From the NCBI RefSeq assembly GCF_042434395.1, contig NZ_JBHLTP010000005.1:62001-126000 (forward strand): a DNA stretch of 64,000 bases, read 5' to 3'. The stretch is from Pontibacillus salicampi (GTDB lineage: Bacteria > Bacillota > Bacilli > Bacillales > BH030062). Made by a program: the position numbers and the translations under genes. Under the pieces are notes generated by a model. That model had not been told where the DNA came from. It searched no databases and worked only from the letters and a program-made list of their open reading frames with translations. Shown piece by piece: positions 34,343 to 42,400 of the stretch (positions within the stretch are counted from its first letter, which is position 1; every line of letters starts with the position of its first letter).

Positions 34343-35407
34343 ATGAAGATATTAATAACCGGTGCGACTGGATTTTTAGGGAAGCAATTAACGCTTAGAC
34401 TGCTTGATGAGGGGCACACCGTATATGCCATTGCCAGAAACCAACGAAAAGCAGACAGCCTGCTTCATGCAGTGCCAGAAGAGACACGAGGGAACCTTTT
34501 TATAGTAGAAGGAGACCTTACAGAGCCCCTAGCTGGCATCAGTGAGCAGAACGTGAAGATGCTGAGAAATACCATTGATACCGTCTATCACAGTGCAGCC
34601 TATCTTTCCTTTAATAGTGAAGAGAGAGAAAAGACGTTTCACATAAATGTAAACGGAACCAAAAACATGCTCGAATTGACGAAGGCTATAGAGGCTCCGA
34701 ACTTCTTCTATGTCAGCACTGCCTACACGCTTGGAACCAAGCTGCATGCGAAGGAGGAGCTTCACCCTGTCGATCAATCATTTGTGAATGCGTATGAAGA
34801 AAGTAAATGCCATGCCGAACACCTTGTTATGGAATATGAGGATTGCTTTAACGTCAACATCTTCCGCCCTTCCATCATTATCGGCGATTCAGAAACAGGA
34901 GAAGCAGATACAAGCTTTGCCTTGTATGGTGTCATTCGCGGATTAGAAATTCTAAAAAAACGAACTGATCGGAAAAAGGAATTGCAGGAGAGAACCTTTA
35001 AGTTCCTTTGCACGGAAGACACGTCCCAAAACTTTATCCCTGTCGATTATGTGGTAACTGTACTCACAACCGCATTACACACAAAGCATGCGCATACTAT
35101 CTACCACATCACAAATCCTAATCCACCAACGAATCGTCTATTATTCGAGATGGTGAAAGAAAAGCTCGACTTCCCGAACATTGAGATGGTTCCGTCCGAT
35201 TACAGCGGGGAGCTAACGAAGGAAGAGCAGGCCTTTAATGCTCCGATGAGCGTTTTCCGACCATACTGGAGTAAGAAAATCAGCTTTGATGACACGAATA
35301 CTCAACGGTTGCTAGAGGAAAATGGACAAGCCCATCTTAATATGGACATGAATATGATAGAACGGATCCTGTATGGAAACAGGAACGGCAAACCAAAAGC
35401 GAGGTAA
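34343..35407 (+). CDS. Extended SDR, fatty acyl-CoA/thioester-reductase-like
   Basis: 354 residues. NADP(H)-binding TGATGFLGKQLTLRLL at the N-terminus, DTVYHSAAYLSF, the active-site Tyr-x3-Lys in NAYEESKCHAE and the downstream FRPSIIIGDSETGE. The combination of D-x-V-x-H-x-AA and the R-P-S-I-x-x-G segment resembles the SDR_e reductase domains that reduce thioesters or isomerise sterol-like substrates. A role in reducing an acyl thioester is possible but not shown. It is followed after 2 bp by a hydrolase gene, so the two form an operon. The nearest G-rich site is 14 bp from the ATG, weaker than the local norm. Confidence 0.8.
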   Translation: MKILITGATGFLGKQLTLRLLDEGHTVYAIARNQRKADSLLHAVPEETRGNLFIVEGDLTEPLAGISEQNVKMLRNTIDTVYHSAAYLSFNSEEREKTFHINVNGTKNMLELTKAIEAPNFFYVSTAYTLGTKLHAKEELHPVDQSFVNAYEESKCHAEHLVMEYEDCFNVNIFRPSIIIGDSETGEADTSFALYGVIRGLEILKKRTDRKKELQERTFKFLCTEDTSQNFIPVDYVVTVLTTALHTKHAHTIYHITNPNPPTNRLLFEMVKEKLDFPNIEMVPSDYSGELTKEEQAFNAPMSVFRPYWSKKISFDDTNTQRLLEENGQAHLNMDMNMIERILYGNRNGKPKAR

Positions 35408-35409
35408 CA

Positions 35410-36240
35410 ATGAAGGATCAAGTAGAATTGACTTTACACTATAAAACGTATGAACACCCTTTTTCTGATGAGTGGCTCGTCTTCCTACACGGATTTGGCG
35501 GGAACTATAACATTTTCAACAAACAAATGGACTACTTTAAAGAAAAATACAATCTAGTGTTTATTGATCTACCCGGACATGGAAAGTCACCCTTTCCACC
35601 TGGCATCGATAACCTGCTATCCTCTACTAGTCAGCAAGTTATCCATGTACTGGACCGATTGAACATCTCTTCGGCCCATTTTCTCGGCGTCTCCCTCGGC
35701 ACTGTTATTATGCAGACCATTGCCATGGAGCACACAGACAGAATTAAGTCCATGACACTAGCTGGAGCAGCAGGAAAATGGCTCAAATGGGGAGAGCTGA
35801 TAGGGAAGATTACGATCTCTTATCCGCTCAGTCACATACTCCCATACATGTTCCCATTCAAAACGTTTGCACACATCCTAATGCCGAAACGAAATCACAG
35901 CACATCCCGTAACTTCTTTATACGAGAAGCCCATAAACTAGGGAAACAAGCCTATCTCGCCTGGGCATATGTATTACGCGATTCACACAAAGTTTATGAA
36001 CAGCTAACACACCAGTCCAACACGATACCAAAGCTGTACGTATCCGGCTCTGAGGATCACATGTTCTTAAAAGGAATTACAAAACACGTGAAAAAGGAAG
36101 CCCTTGCGCACCTGCACGTCATCCAGCAATGCGGTCATGTTTGTAATATTGAAAAGGCATCCGAGTTCAACCGACTAGTGATGGAATTCATCGATAGTAT
36201 CGGTGGCAGTAGATTTGGATATGGACAAGTTGTAAAATAA
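35410..36240 (+). CDS. Alpha/beta hydrolase (MenH-like)
   Basis: 276 residues, starting 2 bp after the SDR stop. FLHGFGGNYNIF oxyanion loop, DLPGHGKSPFP, nucleophile Ser in LGVSLGTVIMQ (about residue 96), acid Asp in VSGSEDHMF and His in QQCGHVCNIEK. Basic, cap-domain-bearing, no signal peptide. It may cleave the ester or thioester product of its SDR partner. Confidence 0.85.
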   Translation: MKDQVELTLHYKTYEHPFSDEWLVFLHGFGGNYNIFNKQMDYFKEKYNLVFIDLPGHGKSPFPPGIDNLLSSTSQQVIHVLDRLNISSAHFLGVSLGTVIMQTIAMEHTDRIKSMTLAGAAGKWLKWGELIGKITISYPLSHILPYMFPFKTFAHILMPKRNHSTSRNFFIREAHKLGKQAYLAWAYVLRDSHKVYEQLTHQSNTIPKLYVSGSEDHMFLKGITKHVKKEALAHLHVIQQCGHVCNIEKASEFNRLVMEFIDSIGGSRFGYGQVVK

Positions 36241-36282
36241 ACTAGCTCTATGAGACTGACGAGTGAGCTGAATAGTTAAGAA

Positions 36283-36318
36283 AACTCCCTACCCGCTTGA
36301 AGGATAGGGAGTTATTTT
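36283..36318 (+). terminator. Terminator of the SDR-hydrolase operon
   Basis: AACTCCCTA (36283-36291) pairs with TAGGGAGTT (36305-36313), followed by ATTTTG. Confidence 0.8.
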
Positions 36319-36323
36319 GATAT

Positions 36324-36440
36324 GAGCACTCATTAATTTTGATAAAAGCTCTTAAAAGTCAGGAAATAGCTCTATAATGGCTCTTGAAAGTCCAGCAATA
36401 GCTCATTAATTTTAATAATGGCTCATACAATGCTGGTCAA
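36324..36440. repeat. Degenerate 20-21-bp tandem repeat
   Basis: About five imperfect units beginning with (A/G)GCTC and ending AAT or AAA, for instance GCTCTTAAAAGTCAGGAAAT, GCTCTTGAAAGTCCAGCAAT and GCTCATTAATTTTAATAAT. The unit resembles the repeat at 56478-56626. It follows a terminator in the 320-bp gap between the hydrolase and the DUF3021 gene. Only the repeat and the terminator are visible in that gap. Confidence 0.55.
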
Positions 36441-36560
36441 ACTGTTCTTAAAAAGCCTATCTCCCCATTATAACTAATCACGTCACAAAGCTTCATGATT
36501 CTACGCCCTTCATGGCATTCACGAATTCCTGGGGGTCTGTCTGAAGAGCTGTGGTAATCG

Positions 36561-36983
36561 TTATAAATAATCCCTTCTCTGCTTCTGTTTAGCGTGCAAA
36601 AATTTATTATACTGGCGTATTTTACTATTCAACCGATAAAGGAGGGGCAAAGAGATAAGCAAAATAACTGCCCCGTAAGCATAAAAGGCGAACCCATACA
36701 TAACTTCTATACCGCCAAAGTACAAGTTACCTGTTACATAAATCAATAGGATTAGCAAAGATGAAACTAGCGCTTTGGTGAGAAAAGAATACCGTTGGTT
36801 TGTGAGCACCTTAACATGAAGGATTATCGATAAAGCACAAGACATAACAGCAATCCCAATACTAACCAAATACCCTTCTACATTTACCAATAAAGGCTGA
36901 TTGGTTATCAAAAGAGCTAATATGCGAATACAAATTCCAATTACGATTGATAGCATCAATGCTTCTACAAAATATTTTTTCAT
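36561..36983 (-). CDS. DUF3021-like integral membrane protein
   Basis: 140 residues with four membrane segments (about 7-28, 38-58, 70-90 and 98-118) and a basic tail (RQYNKFLHAKQKQRR). Size, topology and its place 7 bp behind a LytTR regulator match DUF3021 proteins, which pair with LytTR regulators and often inhibit them at the membrane. The sequence itself is weakly conserved, so the family call leans on context. Confidence 0.7.
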   Translation of the reverse strand: MKKYFVEALMLSIVIGICIRILALLITNQPLLVNVEGYLVSIGIAVMSCALSIILHVKVLTNQRYSFLTKALVSSLLILLIYVTGNLYFGGIEVMYGFAFYAYGAVILLISLPLLYRLNSKIRQYNKFLHAKQKQRRDYL

Positions 36984-36990
36984 TCTTCAC

Positions 36991-37530
36991 CTACTTCATT
37001 CCTAAAAACTCTTTAAAAGCCCCAACATAGCTTTTGGATACCTCTACTTCTTTTTTGGAGTGACCAAACTGAAGCAGTAATCTGCGATTAAACCACGGTA
37101 TGATTTTGACTACGGCATCTATATTTACGATGAAGGATCTGCTTACTTTAACAAAACGGTCACTTGGTAAACGAGCCTCCAATTGAAACAGTCTTTCCTT
37201 TAGTCGGAATACTTCATCAGCTGTATGACAATGAACATAGGAATCCATTGCTTCCAAATATAATATGTCTTCCTGATGGATGACGTAATATTCCTCCTCT
37301 ATCATCCCTACCATTTTAGAGCTAGCTGAGGTAGCTACAAGGTTGGGCAACATGCGCACTACGTCCTCTATGCGATTTGGGTCAAAGACTATACATGGTA
37401 AAAAACCATGATGGAGCCCCTCTTGAACCAAGTACACATCCGCATTGGTGTACATTTCTATTCCAAGTGCCTTACACTTTTCCACTAGTTCCTGCCGAAT
37501 TTGATTATCACATACTAGACCTAATTTCAT
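36991..37530 (-). CDS. LytTR-family DNA-binding regulator
   Basis: 179 residues. The LytTR domain covers about 78-178: DILYLEAMDSYVHCHTADEVFRLKERLFQLEARLPSDRFVKVSRSFIVNIDAVVKI. Residues 1-70 do not form a normal receiver domain: no aligned phosphoacceptor Asp is evident, and it is only about 70 residues long. It would therefore be a stand-alone LytTR regulator controlled by a membrane partner, not by a kinase. It sits between an Lnt-like gene (9 bp upstream) and the DUF3021-like gene, suggesting that the operon regulates itself. Confidence 0.88.
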   Translation of the reverse strand: MKLGLVCDNQIRQELVEKCKALGIEMYTNADVYLVQEGLHHGFLPCIVFDPNRIEDVVRMLPNLVATSASSKMVGMIEEEYYVIHQEDILYLEAMDSYVHCHTADEVFRLKERLFQLEARLPSDRFVKVSRSFIVNIDAVVKIIPWFNRRLLLQFGHSKKEVEVSKSYVGAFKEFLGMK

Positions 37531-37539
37531 TACAACTCC

Positions 37540-39003
37540 TTACGAGATACGTCTTCTCTTCTTTGAACGATATATAAATAGGAATGAAAGCATCAATGTC
37601 ATTATAATACACCCTATGAAATATTTCCCCCACGAGGAATAGGCTGTAGCGATTCCACTAGTAGATACGTGGCCTCTCATCACCCAGTGGTCTGTGGTGA
37701 AATGATCCATCTTAACGAGCGTTTGCCCTTTGTAATCTGCTATCATAGACATACCATTAACCGTCTGGGTAATCACATTCGCACCATTTTCGATCCCTCT
37801 GAAATTTCCAACGATGGTATGATAAGGAGATATCTCTTTCCAGTCTGCTGAGGGTATAAACAAAAGATCCACATCTTGCTCTCCTATTTGATCCACCACA
37901 GTAGGGAAATCCTTATCCCAGCAAATAATTCCTGCCATTCTCCCATATTCCGTATCAACAAAAGGAATGGTTTTCTCCCCCTCCACTGTTTTTTCGACTA
38001 TATTCCCACCATACTTATAATGCTCTAGGGCAACCTCACCATCAGAATCAATAATATACAGTACATTCTCGTTGGGATTCTCCTTCTCCGTAAAGATGTA
38101 CGGCACCGTCACTATATACACACCCCACCGCTCAGCAACCTCCCCTAACCGCTGTAGATACGCTTCTTTCTGTGCTTCATCAATTACGACCACCCCTTCT
38201 GCATGATGAATGATGTTTGCTCCAGTTCTAGCCTCCGCTTCTGTTTGGTTTATGACCTGCTCCATCCTTTCCTCCGCCTTTTGGAGAAAACTTTCTTCCT
38301 CCTTACTGTGTAAGCTGAAAATCTCCAGCACTTCCCCATCTGTGCGATCAATAGTGTGGAGGCCTGATACAAGAACAGTGTCTTCTTCAATGGTGTGATT
38401 TACCCTTATCCCTCCCCACGTCACCAACAGCATTAAGGCTGCACCCGTAACAAGCGCTACCTTTCTTTTTGAAACACCAGGAGCTGATAAACTTAACCAA
38501 TAGACGATAGATGCAGTCCATATAATTAGAAACGTAATCCCTGTCACCCCTACAACAGAAGCAACCTGTGCCACAGCTAAAAATTCATGCTGAGAATAGC
38601 CAAGCACTCCAAAGGTTCCAAATGGATTAACATACACATTAAGATAATCCAGAAGTGTGTACACACAAGGTAGAAATAATGTTGCTACAAACGAGTGTGT
38701 TCTTTGATATACTACCTTTTGCAGTACAAAAGGAATCGCATACATAGCTCCAGCAAGCGCTGGAACATATTCAAATAGAGGAATTGGCAAGCTCGGCAAC
38801 ATCTTATGAAAACTCAGCTGGTTCCCAATCGCCATCACCAAAGTCAAGCTAACCAAGGCTATCCTCCAACCCATGTCCCTAATCGCAAACAAAAATATGA
38901 CTGGAAACAGCCAAGCTGCAGGAGCTAATAGGAACCTCCCATTGCTTAATGCCATGAATAACCCACCTACCCCCAACAACACCAACATTTGATACCACTT
39001 CAT
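37540..39003 (-). CDS. Apolipoprotein N-acyltransferase-like membrane amidase
   Basis: 487 residues from the ATG at 39003, behind AAAGGGAGTGG; the open frame starts 34 codons earlier without a site. Six to seven N-terminal membrane segments (to about 205), an extracytoplasmic carbon-nitrogen hydrolase domain, and a last C-terminal membrane segment followed by RSKKRRRIS. The nitrilase-type triad is readable: Glu in IIHHAEGVVV, Lys in LEHYKYGGN and Cys in GIICWDKDFP. This is the architecture of Lnt, which N-acylates lipoproteins. Firmicutes usually use Lit or Lns instead, so the substrate may differ. Co-encoded with LytTR and DUF3021-like proteins. Confidence 0.82.
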   Translation of the reverse strand: MKWYQMLVLLGVGGLFMALSNGRFLLAPAAWLFPVIFLFAIRDMGWRIALVSLTLVMAIGNQLSFHKMLPSLPIPLFEYVPALAGAMYAIPFVLQKVVYQRTHSFVATLFLPCVYTLLDYLNVYVNPFGTFGVLGYSQHEFLAVAQVASVVGVTGITFLIIWTASIVYWLSLSAPGVSKRKVALVTGAALMLLVTWGGIRVNHTIEEDTVLVSGLHTIDRTDGEVLEIFSLHSKEEESFLQKAEERMEQVINQTEAEARTGANIIHHAEGVVVIDEAQKEAYLQRLGEVAERWGVYIVTVPYIFTEKENPNENVLYIIDSDGEVALEHYKYGGNIVEKTVEGEKTIPFVDTEYGRMAGIICWDKDFPTVVDQIGEQDVDLLFIPSADWKEISPYHTIVGNFRGIENGANVITQTVNGMSMIADYKGQTLVKMDHFTTDHWVMRGHVSTSGIATAYSSWGKYFIGCIIMTLMLSFLFIYRSKKRRRIS

Positions 39004-39150
39004 CCCAACCACTCCCTTTCCTTGATACTTTGAGTATAGAAGGATAGGCGGCTGGTGGCTTGTTGTTGATGGCAGAAGGGACAGAAAGGGAGGTAAGGAG
39101 GACAATTGGAGGAGTGACTTTTAGTTTATTCAAACGCTTTATATAGAGTA

Positions 39151-39182
39151 AAACGTCTATCTTCAGTTGGAGATAGACGTTT
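39151..39182. promoter_or_regulatory. Inverted repeat in the divergent gap
   Basis: 12-bp perfect arms (AAACGTCTATCT, 39151-39162, and its complement 39171-39182), 8-nt loop, no convincing T-tail. It lies between the Lnt-like gene and the small membrane protein gene and could be an operator, for instance for the LytTR regulator. Confidence 0.45.
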
Positions 39183-39217
39183 CAGAATAATTGAAGTGTA
39201 CTCTTCTAAACAATATG

Positions 39218-39252
39218 TGCTATATTAATTTTATGAAAATGGTAATATAGCA
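39218..39252. promoter_or_regulatory. Second inverted repeat before the small membrane protein
   Basis: TGCTATATTA (39218-39227) and TAATATAGCA (39243-39252), 10-bp perfect arms with a 15-nt spacer, 53 bp before the ATG at 39305. Confidence 0.45.
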
Positions 39253-39304
39253 TCATTTAAACTTGTTTTTCCATTAAAAATTAAGCAATAAGGAGGGTGA
39301 AGAA

Positions 39305-39982
39305 ATGTTAAAGATTTCTAGTTGGAAAATAACAGTAAAGCGAAAAGGGGTTACAAAGAGTGTAGCAATATGGTTTTTGGCGTTCACTTTTATTTTTACT
39401 AAAATCTTGAATAATATTGCAGATAAAGAGTTAACTAAACTGTTGAATACTAATAATCAAACAATTTATACATATAATTATTCAGTTGGCCCTTCGGGTC
39501 TATTACTTGCGATTCCTGCTGCATTATTTAGTATGTTGATTACTATAGGATTGCTTAAATTAAGAGATAGATTTTTCCCAAGTTTAACTACACTCAAGGT
39601 AATAGTATTTCTACTAAAACTGATTAAATTATTGGGAAAAGGAGTATTAAAGCTACTTGTCGATGTGGGTTATTCTGTATTTGTCATTCCTAGTATTTTT
39701 TCTGATAGTGGAAGTCGCTCTTCTTCTAAAGGAGGTGGTTCTCCTTATAGAGGGGACGTTTCTGGCGGAGGTTCGAGCAATTCGAATAATGAGAGGGAAT
39801 TAAAAAATAATGCACAATGGCAGGCAAGACAAAAGCAAAAAGAAGCCGATTATGCTTGGAAGCATGCAGGAAAGCAAGCCCAACATAATGTCAACACGCA
39901 TCACTTCAACAACAGAGTCAATAGGGCGAATTTAAAGCAACACGAAGCTAATGAAGCTGCTAAAAGAGCTCGAAACCTATAG
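39305..39982 (+). CDS. Unrecognised small membrane protein with low-complexity tail
   Basis: 225 residues, ATG behind AAGGAGGGTG. Hydrophobic segments at about 18-38, 63-86 and 97-130, then a Gly/Ser-rich stretch (GSRSSSKGGGSPYRG...GGGSSNSN) and a charged, Asn/Gln/Ala-rich tail (AQWQARQKQKEADYAWKHAGKQAQH). I know no family for it. The AT-rich composition and the position next to an IS256 fragment suggest it belongs to the accessory island. Two perfect inverted repeats upstream suggest tight regulation. Confidence 0.7.
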   Translation: MLKISSWKITVKRKGVTKSVAIWFLAFTFIFTKILNNIADKELTKLLNTNNQTIYTYNYSVGPSGLLLAIPAALFSMLITIGLLKLRDRFFPSLTTLKVIVFLLKLIKLLGKGVLKLLVDVGYSVFVIPSIFSDSGSRSSSKGGGSPYRGDVSGGGSSNSNNERELKNNAQWQARQKQKEADYAWKHAGKQAQHNVNTHHFNNRVNRANLKQHEANEAAKRARNL

Positions 39983-40056
39983 TTGCGTTGTTATCCTTCT
40001 GCACATGCAATGTTCACAGTTCAAGAGCTATATTCTTCACAAAATAGAAGGAAAAA

Positions 40057-40224
40057 ATGCTGTCTGTTCTTCAAGAATATACAACGAACATTATTGAGCG
40101 TACCATGAAGGAGATTAAGATACGATCCAAAACCATGAACAGGTTGCCTGGCGAACAAGCAGCTGAAAAGATCGTTTACCTTCAAGCAAAGGAGTACAAT
40201 GACAAATGGTCGAACCGTAATTGA
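40057..40224 (+). pseudogene. IS256-family (mutator) transposase, C-terminal fragment
   Basis: A 55-codon frame reads TNIIERTMKEIKIRSKTMNRLPGEQAAEKIVYLQAKEYNDKW and then stops. This is the extreme C-terminus of IS256-type transposases (N-x-I-E-R-x-x-K-E-I-R-R-R, F/L-P-x-E-x-S/A-A-E-K-x-x-Y). All catalytic residues are missing. It marks an old insertion at the left part of the accessory island. The rest of the gap 39983-40524 is AT-rich and shows nothing else. Confidence 0.8.
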
Positions 40225-40524
40225 AGCGTGACATCCAGAAATAAGATGTAGTAGTATTTACCTTAAACAAACTATTGATGGTTTAATTTGCTTACACTTT
40301 GAAATGTAATCTTAATGGAAAACGATTAGTATATCTGCCCCCCCCACTATAATGTAATTTCCCCATTTCTTGTTGAAGATAATTGGGAAGGGTGATTTTT
40401 GAGAATTTCATTGCATAATTGAAACCCAAGACCTAATTTTCACCAGAACCTCATCCCTATAGTAATAATTTGTTTTATAATCCACAATTATGGTTAAAGC
40501 AAAAATATAAAAATTTATATAGAG

Positions 40525-42267
40525 CTAATATGGTTTATATTCTGCTGTAAACTTAATAGATGACCAGCCATGTTTTGCTCCCTTACTGAACTTAGCTCTC
40601 ATACTAAGCTGTTCACTCCAATTGTTCCAATATAAGGTGTTTTGTATATTTGTAGGATCTTGTACTGAAACTACTATTTCACTATTAATTTCTGAGTGTT
40701 GCTTGCATACGCTAATATTATCTTTATAGTATGTAACAACCATCAACGCTTCACCTAGTAAATTTTCTACCCCTTGTTTCAATTGCATCTGATCAGCGCT
40801 TATCAAACTCACTCCTAATTCCTTTGAAATCTCTTCTAGGCTTTCTGATCGATTTAATTGGTATGTCTCAAACTTTTCTTTTACTTCATCGTTAACACTT
40901 TGCATACTGCCTATATTAAAGTAGTCTTCACCCAGAATAGTACCAATCCCTGGATTTTTCGTAGTGATCTTGCTTCCTTTCTTCGCAATTGCTTTCAAGG
41001 ATATCTTTTCTGATATGTAATTCCCTCCATTTACACGTAGCAATAGCTTAATATCCCCTGTGTCTAACTTGTTAAGCAGATAGCTATCGGGAACTAACTC
41101 TATCTCTTCGATTAGATAACTTCCATATTTAGCATTTAAATAATCTGATATTATTGGAATTATTGTACCAGTAGATGCAAATAATTCTTCTAGAGTTTCT
41201 TGCTTTATCGATTGATAATAGCGCTCAAGTAATTTAATACATTCATTGAACTCAGCTTGTCTAATACTTTGAAACTCCTCTAAGAAATAGTAATAAGAAA
41301 TAGCTTCATGACATTTCCCAACAGCATTACTATCATTTTTCTTTACATCGTGTCTATGTTTAGTAATTATGTTCCGCAAACCTTTTTTGGTGAGATAGTT
41401 TTGGTGAACGCTTGAAGAAGTCGGATTAAATATTTCATAGCTTACAGCAAGTTTAATAGAAGATACTGGATTGGATTCAAATTTAAACCTTAAAGTAACC
41501 CCTACTTGACCAAACCTAACCCCTACAATATTCTTACCTTTCTTATATAGATGAATATCGTTAAAATCCGGTTCTCGTAAATCGAGTTTTTCAACACTAA
41601 TGTCTTTACGCCTTTTAACTACCGGCTCATAATACTTAGTAATAATTGTTATTTCATCACTCATCAATAATCTATTGTAAGCATGTTGAAGTTTATGGCT
41701 CCTAAGATTATATGACTCCTTTAACAACTCAAAACAAGTTTCTCTTAAACTGTATAAGAAAGTTTCTCTAGCTTCATTAGAAATACCTGAAGAAAATGTC
41801 GGAAAATGAGTAGCTACTAATCTTTTTAACTCCTTAGTACTTTGAATATAATGATCCTCTCCAATTTTATAAGTAACCAATTCGTTTAAGAATTCGTTAT
41901 AGTATTTTTCTAACTTAGAATTAAATATGTCTTGTAAGTCCTTGGAGAGAAAATACTTTTCAAAAAAACTCTTTGCCCCTAAGTTTTTTTGCTGGATTTG
42001 AGCTCCTTTTTTAATTTTAAAAAGGTTTACGTTAATGGTTTCTCCGTTATGTAGTATTAAGGTAACATCACTTTCCTGATCAGGTATAGAAAATTCGAAT
42101 TTTGAATAAGCATACTTAATTTCGGGATAAAGTTCTCTAATGTATTCTACTGTTTTAGATACAGTCATTGGAAATTCTTGCAATGAGTGATTCTGCAATG
42201 AAATTAAAAGGGCTCGATGCACATCTTTCACATGCTCGTCTCCTAGTTCTCTTGGACCCTTGCTCAT
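40525..42267 (-). CDS. Uncharacterised protein, candidate restriction endonuclease
   Basis: 580 residues, ATG behind GGGAGGTGG. I do not recognise it by sequence. It follows a DNA cytosine methyltransferase gene in the same direction with a 133-bp gap, the usual place for the endonuclease of a type II restriction-modification pair. Residues 55-95 (DVTLILHNGETINVNLFKIKKGAQ...NLGAKSFFEKYF) have a beta-beta pattern ending in a Lys that could be part of a PD-(D/E)xK-like centre. GVRFGQVGVTLRFKFESNP and the C-terminal WSSIKFTAEYKPY are further beta segments. No helicase or ATP motif is seen. From memory the GGCC enzyme BsuRI is of similar unusual length, but I cannot claim homology. Confidence 0.55.
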   Translation of the reverse strand: MSKGPRELGDEHVKDVHRALLISLQNHSLQEFPMTVSKTVEYIRELYPEIKYAYSKFEFSIPDQESDVTLILHNGETINVNLFKIKKGAQIQQKNLGAKSFFEKYFLSKDLQDIFNSKLEKYYNEFLNELVTYKIGEDHYIQSTKELKRLVATHFPTFSSGISNEARETFLYSLRETCFELLKESYNLRSHKLQHAYNRLLMSDEITIITKYYEPVVKRRKDISVEKLDLREPDFNDIHLYKKGKNIVGVRFGQVGVTLRFKFESNPVSSIKLAVSYEIFNPTSSSVHQNYLTKKGLRNIITKHRHDVKKNDSNAVGKCHEAISYYYFLEEFQSIRQAEFNECIKLLERYYQSIKQETLEELFASTGTIIPIISDYLNAKYGSYLIEEIELVPDSYLLNKLDTGDIKLLLRVNGGNYISEKISLKAIAKKGSKITTKNPGIGTILGEDYFNIGSMQSVNDEVKEKFETYQLNRSESLEEISKELGVSLISADQMQLKQGVENLLGEALMVVTYYKDNISVCKQHSEINSEIVVSVQDPTNIQNTLYWNNWSEQLSMRAKFSKGAKHGWSSIKFTAEYKPY

Positions 42268-42343
42268 AGCTCCACCTCCCCACTATAATTATAATATATC
42301 CTGCTAAAAATTGAACAATAAACAAAAAACTAGTCTTCATAAA

Positions 42344-42375
42344 GAAGTACGATACTATTTTTAGTATCGTACTTC
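42344..42375 (-). terminator. Strong hairpin between methyltransferase and the 580-residue gene
   Basis: 14-bp perfect arms (GAAGTACGATACTA and its complement) around TTTT. On the minus strand it is 25 bp after the methyltransferase stop and runs into TTTAT. It likely ends or attenuates the methyltransferase transcript. Confidence 0.7.
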
Positions 42376-42400
42376 GTAAAAGATGATTAAAATCAAATAG

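Noticed and set aside
39983..40524. An intact IS256 element or a second gene in the gap
   Set aside because: Only the 55-codon transposase tail is present; I found no terminal inverted repeats and no other open frame with a start signal.
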